NCBI GenBank assembly: GCA_007121755.1 | Contig: SKJZ01000090.1 | Coordinates: forward strand, 1 to 6,236 | From: Halorhodospira sp. | GTDB lineage: Bacteria > Pseudomonadota > Gammaproteobacteria > Nitrococcales > Halorhodospiraceae | Length of the DNA stretch: 6,236 bases | Reading direction: 5' to 3' | Part shown: positions 1-5,692 of the stretch, one piece after another | Layout: the number at the start of each line of letters is the position of its first letter | How positions within the stretch are numbered: position 1 is the stretch's first letter | Program-made: the position numbers and the translations under genes | Notes under the pieces: generated by a model | Databases searched by the model: none | What the model was told of the DNA's origin: nothing | What the model saw: the letters and a program-made list of their open reading frames with translations, nothing else

Positions 1-911
1 CCGACGAAGGCGCCGGTGTTCACATCCACGGTGGTCATGGCCTCGGTCTGATCCACCACCAAGTGGCCGCCCGACTTCAGCGCCACCTTGCGCTCCAGGG
101 CGCGCTGCAACTCCTCCTCGACGCCGTAGAGATCGAAGATCGGACGCTCGCCGGTGTAATACTCCACCCGCCCCTCCAACTGCGGCAGGAACGAGCGGCA
201 GAACGCCGCCACCCGTTGGCACGTCTCCCGGGAGTCGATCCGCACCCGCTCCACCTCGCGGCCGGCAAGGTCCCGCAACGCCCGCAGGGCCAGCGGCAGA
301 TCTTCGTGGACCAGCGTGCCGGGGGCGGCGCTCTCGGCACGCTCCCGGACCGAGCGCCACAACCGCAGGAGGAAATCCCGGTCCGCCGCCAAGGCCTCCT
401 CGCCCGCCCCCTCCGCGGCAGTACGCAGAATGATGCCGGGGGCTTCGTCGGTACACAGCCCCTCGGCAAGCTTCCTCAGACGGGTGCGTTCCAACTCATC
501 CTCGATTCGAGTCGACACACCGGCCCCGGCGGCTCCGGGCGTCAGTACCAGGTAACGGGAGGGCACGGTGATCTGGGTGGTCAGCCGGGCGCCCTTGCTG
601 CCGATGGGGTCTTTGATGACCTGGACCAGGACCGCCTGCTGCTCACGGACCAGATCGGTAATCGGCGGCGGCTCACCGCCACCACGGTGTTGCATGTCGG
701 AGACGTGAAGAAAGGCGGTCCGATCGAGGCCGGCATCGACAAAGGCCGCCTCCATGCCGGGGAGCACGCGCTTGACCACGCCCTTGTAGATATTACCGAC
801 CAGCCCGCGGCGGCGGGCGCGCTCCAGTTGGATCTCCTGAAGCGCGCCGTTCTCGACCAGAGCGACTCGGGTCTCACGGGGCGTGACGTTGAGCAGGATC
901 TCCTGACTCAT
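1..911 (-). CDS. rng: Ribonuclease G, N-terminal 303 residues (cut by window edge)
   Basis: RNase G is the single-strand-specific endoribonuclease of the RNase E/G family; in E. coli it matures the 16S rRNA 5' end and cleaves some mRNAs. The frame is open from the ATG at 911 to the window edge with no internal stop. The N terminus (MSQEILLNVTPRETRVALVE) is close to E. coli RNase G. An S1 RNA-binding domain with GNIYKGVVKRVLPGMEAAFVD lies at about 39-59, and KDPIGSKGARLTT at 100-112. The 5'-sensor region shows V132 and R163-T164 (IILRTAAEG). The catalytic domain begins with QTEAMTTVDVNTG, where D296 should be the first Mg-binding aspartate. The second aspartate and the zinc-link cysteines would lie outside the window (E. 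coli protein 489 aa). There is no good Shine-Dalgarno sequence, only GCGAGCGG before the ATG, and the base of a long hairpin lies 8 nt upstream. It follows maf, as in many gammaproteobacteria. Confidence 0.96.
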   Translation of the reverse strand, partial: MSQEILLNVTPRETRVALVENGALQEIQLERARRRGLVGNIYKGVVKRVLPGMEAAFVDAGLDRTAFLHVSDMQHRGGGEPPPITDLVREQQAVLVQVIKDPIGSKGARLTTQITVPSRYLVLTPGAAGAGVSTRIEDELERTRLRKLAEGLCTDEAPGIILRTAAEGAGEEALAADRDFLLRLWRSVRERAESAAPGTLVHEDLPLALRALRDLAGREVERVRIDSRETCQRVAAFCRSFLPQLEGRVEYYTGERPIFDLYGVEEELQRALERKVALKSGGHLVVDQTEAMTTVDVNTGAFV

Positions 912-919
912 CCGCTCGC

Positions 920-1068
920 GCCGGCTGCAGATAGCGGAGAAGGGGTGTGGGGGGCTCCATACGGGGAACGCTGTGAATACTTCCCTGTACGCTCGCCGAC
1001 GGCATCCATGCCGTCGGACGCCCCCGTATGGAGCCCCCCACACCCCTTCTCCGCTATCTGCAGCCGGC
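920..1068 (+). repeat. Long composite hairpin repeat, copy 1 (maf-rng gap)
   Basis: The segments 920-966 and 1022-1068 are perfect reverse complements over 47 bp, separated by a 55-bp interior that carries its own small hairpins. The arms are rich in G/C runs (GGGGTGTGGGGGGC on the left). The element fills the gap between maf (stop at 1084, 15 bp away) and rng (start at 911, 8 bp away). It is called on the plus strand because its core (GTGAATACTTCCCTG) reads that way, so the operon transcript carries the complement. It is too long and perfect for an ordinary intrinsic terminator, and no T tract follows it on the minus strand. A second, diverged copy lies on the other side of maf. No flanking target-site duplication was found. 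Confidence 0.95.
969..1017 (+). repeat. 49-nt structured core of repeat copy 1
   Basis: The core starts CGCTGTGAATAC and contains two nested structures. The first is a mini-hairpin, TAC-TTCCCT-GTA, at 978-989. The second is a stem at 996-1017, CCGACGGC / GCCGTCGG around ATCCAT, in which the flanking AT pairs could extend the stem to 10 bp. It aligns without gaps to the core of copy 2 at 32 of 49 positions by hand count. The most conserved stretches are GTGAAT, TCCCTG and GCT. Confidence 0.85.
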
Positions 1069-1083
1069 CGTGCATCATTGAGA

Positions 1084-1674
1084 TCACCAGCTCGGAAGCC
1101 ACGGGATCGAGAAGTCATCCAACAGCAGCGTGGTCTCGAACAGCGGCAACCCCATCACTCCGCTGTAACTGCCGTCCAAGTGCTCGATAAAGACGCCGCC
1201 GCGACCCTGGATGGCGTAACCGCCCGCCTTGTCACGCGGCTCCCCGGTAGCCCAGTAGCACCGCCGCTCCTCTTCGCTCATGGCGCGCATGGTTACGTGG
1301 CTGACGGAGAGCCGGGTCGCCTCCCGGTCGTCGGCCAGCGCCACGCCGGTCAGCACCCGGTGGGTGTTGCCGGAGAGGCGTTCCAACATAGCGAGGGCGT
1401 CCGCCTCGTCCCGCGGCTTGCCCATGATCTCCTCGTCCAACACGACCACGGTATCGGCACCCAGCACCGGAGCCGGCGGCCTCCCGCCCAGCCCATTGTA
1501 GCCGGCACGGGCCTTCTCCAAGGCCATGCGCAGCACGAAGACCTCGGGCAACTCGTCCTCGCCGGGGGTCTCGTCCACCGCAGCGTCCACCACCTCAAAA
1601 CCGATCCCGATACGCTCCAACAGCTCCCGGCGGCGGGGCGACTGCGACGCCAAGTAGATAAAAGACTCCATCAT
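1084..1674 (-). CDS. maf: Maf-family dTTP/UTP pyrophosphatase (YhdE type)
   Basis: Cytosolic nucleotide pyrophosphatase that hydrolyses non-canonical or excess nucleoside triphosphates to monophosphates; YhdE-type members prefer dTTP, UTP and modified pyrimidine nucleotides. The 196-aa protein opens with the family signature YLASQSPRRRELL (7-19). It continues with LGADTVVVLD (71-80, catalytic D74), GKPRDEADA (85-93), LSGNTHRVLTGVAL (100-113) and DKAGGYAIQGRGG (148-160). The DKAG-Y-IQG form fits the YhdE subgroup rather than YceF (m7GTP), whose equivalent segment is closer to DKAGSFGCEG. Length matches E. coli YhdE (197 aa). Two ATGs are adjacent (1674 and 1671) behind GGAGAG at about 1682-1687, and either could serve. 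The gene is bracketed on both sides by copies of a composite hairpin repeat, placed in the gaps to rlmH and rng. The substrate assignment is by family resemblance only. Confidence 0.95.
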   Translation of the reverse strand: MMESFIYLASQSPRRRELLERIGIGFEVVDAAVDETPGEDELPEVFVLRMALEKARAGYNGLGGRPPAPVLGADTVVVLDEEIMGKPRDEADALAMLERLSGNTHRVLTGVALADDREATRLSVSHVTMRAMSEEERRCYWATGEPRDKAGGYAIQGRGGVFIEHLDGSYSGVMGLPLFETTLLLDDFSIPWLPSW

Positions 1675-1696
1675 AACCGCTCTCCAGTGGCTTACC

Positions 1697-1839
1697 GGAA
1701 GCTTGGCAGCGAAGGCTGGGGTGGGGGCACCCGTTCAGGGTGTCGGCCGCCCGGACGGCGGCCGTCAAGCCTCCAGGGATGGATTCACGGCGTCCCTGAA
1801 CGGGTGCCCCCCACCCCCAGCCTTCGCTGCCAAGCTTCC
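1697..1839 (-). repeat. Long composite hairpin repeat, copy 2 (rlmH-maf gap)
   Basis: The segments 1697-1740 and 1794-1839 are reverse complements over 44 paired positions. The only irregularities are one extra C in each of two C runs of the right arm (6 against 5 and 5 against 4), giving two single-base bulges. The interior of 53 bp holds the core, which reads on the minus strand (GTGAATCCATCCCTGGAGGC). The right edge lies one base after the rlmH stop codon; the left edge is 22 bp upstream of maf and leaves only the maf ribosome binding site free. The arm sequence differs from copy 1 but keeps a shared inner part (TGGGGGGC followed by 16 aligned positions to the core). Confidence 0.95.
1744..1792 (-). 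repeat. 49-nt structured core of repeat copy 2
   Basis: Read on the minus strand, the core starts CGCCGTGAATCC. It has a mini-hairpin TCCA-TCCC-TGGA at 1772-1783, followed by GGCTTGA and an 8-bp stem CGGCCGCC / GGCGGCCG with a 5-nt loop (1744-1764). It has exactly the same length as the core of copy 1, which lies in the opposite orientation. In the mini-hairpin an A-T pair of copy 1 is replaced by C-G, a compensatory change. Confidence 0.85.
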
Positions 1840-1840
1840 A

Positions 1841-2299
1841 TCAGCCTCGATGATACGGATGGCCGCTAAGCACCGTCCAGGCGCGGTAAATCTGTTCGGC
1901 CACCACGACCCGCACCAGCATATGGGGCAACGTCAGGGCTGAGAGCGACCAAGCGGTGTCGGCGCGGGCGAACACCGCTGTACCGAGCCCGTCCGCACCA
2001 CCCACCACCAGAGCGAGTTGGCGGCCCTCGTGGCTCCAACGGTCCAACCGCCGGGCCAGACCCTCGGTACTCCACGACTCACCTTCGACCGCCAAGGCCA
2101 CAACCCGGGCCCCCTTGGGTACGGCGCGCAGCAGCCGCTCCCCCTCCTGCTCCATCGGCGGAACGCCGCCACGTCCGCCGGGGGCCACCTCCGTCAGACC
2201 GAACTTCCAGCCGCCGGCCAAGCGTTTCGCATATTCGTTGAAACCCTCACGAACCCACCGTGGCGGCTTGTCGCCTACCGCGACGAGTTGGATGCGCAC
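1841..2299 (-). CDS. rlmH: 23S rRNA (pseudouridine-1915-N3) methyltransferase RlmH
   Basis: SPOUT-class methyltransferase that uses S-adenosylmethionine to methylate N3 of pseudouridine 1915 in helix 69 of 23S rRNA on assembled 70S ribosomes; it works as a homodimer. From the GTG at 2299 the protein is 152 aa (E. coli 155 aa) and begins MRIQLVAVGD, the normal family start. The trefoil-knot SAM-binding part shows LALVVGGADGL (95-105), SLSALTLPHMLVRVVVAEQI (118-137) and the C-terminal HPYHRG, matching the HPYHR end of the family. An upstream in-frame GTG at 2317 adds six residues (ADGRA-containing) and has the better Shine-Dalgarno, so the start is uncertain. Either start overlaps the end of rsfS (25 or 43 nt), implying translational coupling. 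The stop codon is followed after one base by repeat copy 2. Confidence 0.95.
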   Translation of the reverse strand: MRIQLVAVGDKPPRWVREGFNEYAKRLAGGWKFGLTEVAPGGRGGVPPMEQEGERLLRAVPKGARVVALAVEGESWSTEGLARRLDRWSHEGRQLALVVGGADGLGTAVFARADTAWSLSALTLPHMLVRVVVAEQIYRAWTVLSGHPYHRG

Positions 2300-2640
2300 G
2301 GCTCGTCCATCTGCCACAACCGCTCCAGACGATAAAACTCCCGGCTTTCGGCGGTCATGACGTGGACCACGACATCACCCAGGTCCACCAGGACCCAGTC
2401 GCTGCCTTGCTCACCTTCGACGCCCACTGGCGAGACGCCTTCACCCTTCGCGGTCTCCACCAGGATGCGCGCTATCGCCTGCACATGCCGCCGCGAGGTG
2501 CCGGTGGTCACCACCACCAGATCGGTCACCGGGGTGCGGCCGCGGACATCAATAAAGACCGTATCCTGAGCCTTGATGTCCTCCAAAGTCTCGCGAACCA
2601 GCGCTTCCAGCGCCGGCGGAGAGATCACCGTATCATTCAT
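2275..2640 (-). CDS. rsfS: Ribosome silencing factor RsfS (YbeB/Iojap family)
   Basis: RsfS binds uL14 of the large ribosomal subunit and blocks subunit joining, lowering translation in stationary phase or starvation. The 121-aa product has the Iojap fold signatures: LEDIKAQDTVFIDVRGRTPV (19-38), TDLVVVTTGTSRRHVQAIA (39-57), GVEGEQGSDWVLVDLGDVVV (73-92) and HVMTAESREFYRLERLW (93-109). E. coli RsfS is 105 aa; the extra length is a short N-terminal lead and a polar C-terminal tail of about 12 residues, encoded where rlmH overlaps. The ATG at 2640 is chosen; a TTG at 2643 immediately precedes it. A GAGG at 2651-2654 overlaps the nadD stop codon, so translation is probably coupled to nadD. nadD-rsfS-rlmH order is widely conserved. 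Confidence 0.95.
   Translation of the reverse strand: MNDTVISPPALEALVRETLEDIKAQDTVFIDVRGRTPVTDLVVVTTGTSRRHVQAIARILVETAKGEGVSPVGVEGEQGSDWVLVDLGDVVVHVMTAESREFYRLERLWQMDEPCASNSSR
2323..2326 (-). promoter_or_regulatory. Possible ribosome binding site for the upstream rlmH start
   Basis: GGAG on the minus strand, inside rsfS, sits 5 nt before the GTG at 2317. It favours the longer rlmH form, whereas family alignment favours the GTG at 2299, which has no clear Shine-Dalgarno sequence. The conflict cannot be settled from sequence alone. Confidence 0.4.
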
Positions 2641-2650
2641 CAACGCAGTA

Positions 2651-2654
2651 CCTC
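2651..2654 (-). promoter_or_regulatory. Ribosome binding site of rsfS, overlapping nadD stop
   Basis: GAGG overlaps the TGA of nadD (TGAGG) and lies 10 nt before the rsfS ATG at 2640, or 7 nt before the TTG at 2643. The spacing slightly favours the TTG, but ATG is the commoner choice. Confidence 0.55.
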
Positions 2655-3321
2655 ATAGCTGAGGGTAACCATAAAATCCATCCGCCACCACGCGCCGCCG
2701 CGCCTCCTCCGGCATCAGCCCTCGGACCGACCGCCCGGTGGCCAAGGCCCGGCGAATACCGGTGGCGGAGATAGCGAGCGGCGTCACCGGCATGAGGAAG
2801 ACCCGCCCCGCCTGCTTCTCCCGTAACGCTTCCGGTATGTGCGCCAGACGCCCCTCCATCCACTCCGCCAACGCCTCCGGCATCTCCCGGACAGTGCCGG
2901 GCCGCTCCGTCACCACGATATGAGCCAAGTCGGCCAGCTCCCGCCAGCGATACCAGGAGGGCAGGCTGAAAAAGGAGTCCCGCCCCACGATAAGACAGAG
3001 GGCGTCATCGGGCATCTCGGAGCGGAGATCGCTCAGCGTATCCAACGTATAGGAGGGGCCGTCCCGGTACAGCTCCCGGTCATCGACCGTTACGTTGGGA
3101 TCGTCGGCCACCGCCGCGCGGACCAGGTCGGCGCGCGCGCGGGCGGCCGTGGACGGTTGCCCCCGGTGCGGGGGCTTGCCGGCGGGAATCAGCCTCAACT
3201 CCGACAGCATCAACGCCTGGCGCACTTCCTCGGCCGGACGCAAGTGCCCGTAGTGGATCGGGTCGAAGGTTCCACCCAAGATCCCGATGGCGCGCCGAGC
3301 GCTGTGCAGACCTGAATTCAC
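2653..3321 (-). CDS. nadD: Nicotinate-nucleotide adenylyltransferase
   Basis: Transfers AMP from ATP to nicotinate mononucleotide to give deamido-NAD, the central step of NAD synthesis in the cytosol. The 222-aa protein has the nucleotidyltransferase motif GILGGTFDPIHYGHLRPA (13-30, with H23 and the HYGH of the HxGH motif). It also has IPAGKPPHR (45-53), the NaMN-binding region with YTLDTL (91-96), IVGRDSFFSLPSWYRWREL (111-129) and the C-terminal ATP motif ISATGIRRAL (184-193). E. coli NadD is 213 aa. The start is GTG at 3321, since no ATG precedes the first conserved motif; it lies 7 bp after the proA stop. The ribosome binding site is weak (GAGG in the last codons of proA, 13 nt away), so expression probably depends on coupling to proA translation. 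Confidence 0.96.
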   Translation of the reverse strand: MNSGLHSARRAIGILGGTFDPIHYGHLRPAEEVRQALMLSELRLIPAGKPPHRGQPSTAARARADLVRAAVADDPNVTVDDRELYRDGPSYTLDTLSDLRSEMPDDALCLIVGRDSFFSLPSWYRWRELADLAHIVVTERPGTVREMPEALAEWMEGRLAHIPEALREKQAGRVFLMPVTPLAISATGIRRALATGRSVRGLMPEEARRRVVADGFYGYPQL

Positions 3322-3328
3322 GCGGCGA

Positions 3329-4603
3329 TCAACGCCTCACATGGCCGTTGCCCAGGACTATAAACTTCTCGGTGGTCAATCCCTCCAGCCCGACCGGCCC
3401 GCGCGCGTGCAGCTTGTCGGTGCTGATGCCGATCTCGGCGCCGAGGCCGTACTCGTGGCCGTCGGCGAACCGGGTGGAGGCGTTGACCATCACCGAGCTG
3501 GAGTCGACTTCGCGGAGAAAACGCATCGCCCGGCCGTGGTCCGCGGTAACGATGGCGTCGGTGTGGCCCGAGCCGTAGCGCGCGATATGCGCCACGGCTT
3601 CGTCGAAGCCGTCGACCACCCGGACCGCCAGAACCGGCCCCAGGTACTCCGCGCCCCAGTCGCTCTCGTCGGCGGCCACGGCCCCCTCCACCAGCGGCAG
3701 GGCGCGCGGGCAGCAACGCACCTCGACGCCGGCGGCACGCAGCCGCTCACCGGTCTCAGGCAACACCCGGTCGGCGACGGAGGCCGCCACCAGCAACGTC
3801 TCCATGGTGTTGCAGGTGCCGTACCGCTGGGTCTTCGCGTTGATCGCGACGGCCACCGCCATATCGGGATCGGCGTGGTCGTCGACATAGACGTGACAGA
3901 CGCCGTCCAAGTGCTTGATAACCGGCACGCGGGCCTCGGCGGTAATCCGCTCGATCAGCGACTTGCCGCCACGGGGGACGATCACGTCGACATAGCGGTC
4001 CATTTGGATCAGCGCCCCCACCGCGGCCCGGTCGGTGGTCTCCACCAACTGCACCGCGTCGGCCGGCAGGCCGGCGGCCTCCACGGCCTCGCGGATGCAG
4101 TGGGCGATGATCCCGTTGGAGCGGATGGCCTCCGAGCCGCCCCGCAGAATGGTCGCATTCCCCGACTTCAGGCAGAGCCCGGCGGCGTCGGCGGTGACGT
4201 TCGGCCGCGACTCGTAAATGATCCCGATGACGCCCAGCGGCACGCGCATGCGCCCCACCTGGATCCCCGACGGCCGGTACGCCATGTCGCGGATGGCGCC
4301 CACCGGATCAGGCAGGGCGGCGATCTCACGCAGACCGGCGGCCATTGCCTCGATGCGGGCCGGGGTGAGCTCCATGCGCTCCACCATCGCCTCTTCCAGT
4401 CCCGCTTGGCGGGCCGCCGCCAAATCGTCAGCGTTGGCGGCGGCGATCTCGGCGGCGCGCGCCTCGATGCGCCCGGCGGCGCCGAGAAGCGCCTCGTTCC
4501 GAGCAGCGGTGGTGGAACGCGCCAGCGCCCGGGCCGCCTCTTTCGCCTTACGGCCTACCTTGTCCACGTACTCCTGAATCGTCTGTTCAGCCACTGCGCT
4601 CAT
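3329..4603 (-). CDS. proA: Gamma-glutamyl phosphate reductase
   Basis: NADPH-dependent reduction of L-glutamyl-5-phosphate to glutamate-5-semialdehyde, the second step of proline synthesis after ProB. The 424-aa protein (E. coli 417 aa) is an aldehyde-dehydrogenase-fold enzyme. It shows MRVPLGVIGIIYESRPNVT (119-137), LCLKSGNATILRGGSEA (143-159), VIVPRGGKSLI (207-217), KHLDGVCHVYVD (230-241) and the catalytic-cysteine segment NAKTQRYGTCNTMETLL (255-271, C264). The C terminus carries VNASTRFADGHEYGLGAEIG (373-392) and HARGPVGLEGLTTEKFIV (399-416). The ATG at 4603 follows GGGAAG closely. E. coli has proA beside proB instead; here it sits between holA and nadD, an arrangement known in other gammaproteobacteria. 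Its job in the operon is not obviously linked to its neighbours. No proB is in the window. Confidence 0.97.
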   Translation of the reverse strand: MSAVAEQTIQEYVDKVGRKAKEAARALARSTTAARNEALLGAAGRIEARAAEIAAANADDLAAARQAGLEEAMVERMELTPARIEAMAAGLREIAALPDPVGAIRDMAYRPSGIQVGRMRVPLGVIGIIYESRPNVTADAAGLCLKSGNATILRGGSEAIRSNGIIAHCIREAVEAAGLPADAVQLVETTDRAAVGALIQMDRYVDVIVPRGGKSLIERITAEARVPVIKHLDGVCHVYVDDHADPDMAVAVAINAKTQRYGTCNTMETLLVAASVADRVLPETGERLRAAGVEVRCCPRALPLVEGAVAADESDWGAEYLGPVLAVRVVDGFDEAVAHIARYGSGHTDAIVTADHGRAMRFLREVDSSSVMVNASTRFADGHEYGLGAEIGISTDKLHARGPVGLEGLTTEKFIVLGNGHVRR

Positions 4604-4684
4604 ACTTCCCGTTTTTGTTCCGGTGGTATCCGATGCAGATAGACTACCCGGCGCGCCGCCCGGGATAAAGGAGCACGGGGACCG

Positions 4685-5692
4685 TCAGCTTCCCCCGCGG
4701 TTCACCCGCGCAAGGGCGCCGACCACCGCCCTCAACTCTTCCCACGGCCGCCCCGGCGGCAACCCCTTCACCGCGCGGTCCACCCGGTGGCAACGCTGAA
4801 GCAACCGTTGCCAAAACGGCGCCGGACGGCGCCGGGCGGCGGCCTGAACCCGGCGGGCGCGGTGCTTCCACACCTGCTCTTCGTAGAGCACGCGCTCGCC
4901 GCCCCCGGCAGCCAGCCGGGCCGCGGCACGCACGTCACGAGCCAGCGCCCAGAGTACCAACGGGGGTTGCGTCCCCTCCTCCCGCAAGCCGGCGAGCACT
5001 CTCAACGCGCGCGGCAGATCGCCCTCCAGCGCGGCGTCACCCAAATCGTCCAACGAAAACCGTGTACTATCGGTCACCGCATCGGCGACCGCCGCCGCGC
5101 TCACCGCACCGGCACCCAGTGCCAACCGCAGCTTCTCGACCGCTTGAGAGGCCGCCAGCAAATTGCCCTCGGCGCGCTCGGCGACCAACTCCGCGGCCCC
5201 GGTCTCCGGCTCCAACCCCGCCTCGCGCATACGCTCGGCCACCCAGGACGGCATACGGGACGCCGGTAACGGCCAGCAGTAAAGGAATGCGCCCGCCTCC
5301 TCCACCGCCCGCGCCCACGCCGACTGCCGGGCGCCGCGCTCCAGCCGGTTGCAGGTAATCAGCAGTACGGTGTCGTCCGGAGGGGCTTGGCAGTACTCGA
5401 CGATGGCCGCCGACCCCTCCCGCCCCGGGCGCCCGCCCGGCATCCTCAACTCCAGCAACTTGCGGTCGCCGAACAGTGACATGCTCGCGGCGGCGGCCAC
5501 CAGGTGCCCCCACTCGAAGGCTGGATCGACGTCCAGAACCTCGCGCTCGGTATGGCCGGCGTCCCGCGCGACAGCCCGCACGGCGTCCGCCGCCTCGCGC
5601 TGCAGCAGCGGCTCTTCGCCGGCCACAAGACAGACCGGAGGCGGAGCGGCTCCGGTCAGGCGGCGGTGAAACTCTTCGGCGTTGAGCGGCAC
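4685..5692 (-). CDS. holA: DNA polymerase III delta subunit
   Basis: The delta subunit is the wrench of the clamp loader: it binds the beta sliding clamp and opens the ring so that it can be loaded on primed DNA. The protein is 335 aa (E. coli 343 aa). Near the N terminus are VCLVAGEEPLLQREAADAVR (20-39) and the beta-interaction element MSLFGDRKLLEL (71-82); L73 and F74 correspond to the beta-binding pair in E. coli delta. Then come LLITCNRLE (110-118), the AAA-lid segment WVAERMREAGLE (150-161) and AERAEGNLLAASQAVEKLRL (171-190). The helical collar region is RFSLDDLGDAALEGDLPRAL (211-230) followed by LVLWALARDVR (245-255). The GTG start at 5692 shares its first base with the lptE stop (TAGTG), so translation is probably coupled. 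An 81-bp gap separates it from proA. Confidence 0.95.
   Translation of the reverse strand: MPLNAEEFHRRLTGAAPPPVCLVAGEEPLLQREAADAVRAVARDAGHTEREVLDVDPAFEWGHLVAAAASMSLFGDRKLLELRMPGGRPGREGSAAIVEYCQAPPDDTVLLITCNRLERGARQSAWARAVEEAGAFLYCWPLPASRMPSWVAERMREAGLEPETGAAELVAERAEGNLLAASQAVEKLRLALGAGAVSAAAVADAVTDSTRFSLDDLGDAALEGDLPRALRVLAGLREEGTQPPLVLWALARDVRAAARLAAGGGERVLYEEQVWKHRARRVQAAARRRPAPFWQRLLQRCHRVDRAVKGLPPGRPWEELRAVVGALARVNRGGS

Noticed and set aside
908..1102. Minus-strand 64-codon frame covering repeat copy 1
   Set aside because: It is made almost entirely of the inverted repeat, overlaps the ends of maf and rng, and has low-complexity composition; a chance frame.
920..1839. The two hairpins as intrinsic terminators
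   Set aside because: Neither is followed by a T run on the minus strand, the stems are several times longer than usual terminators, and coding sequence continues immediately downstream on the same strand.
920..1839. CRISPR array or insertion sequence
   Set aside because: There are only two diverged copies with a gene between them, no regular spacers and no transposase gene; no target-site duplication was seen at the element edges.
63..1869. Plus-strand open frames opposite rng and maf, running through the hairpin repeats
   Set aside because: They are antisense to well-conserved genes, cross the inverted repeat as if it were coding, and show no recognisable domain.
3287..4642. Long plus-strand open frame of 451 codons opposite proA
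   Set aside because: It lies wholly antisense to proA, a clear full-length enzyme, and its His/Arg/Gly-rich product resembles no family I know. Long antisense frames are expected in high-GC coding DNA.
4604..4684. holA-proA gap as terminator or promoter
   Set aside because: A short stem CCCGG/CCGGG (4647-4651 and 4660-4664) is present but no T tract follows on the minus strand, and no convincing -35/-10 pair could be found. Nothing firm can be called in these 81 bp.
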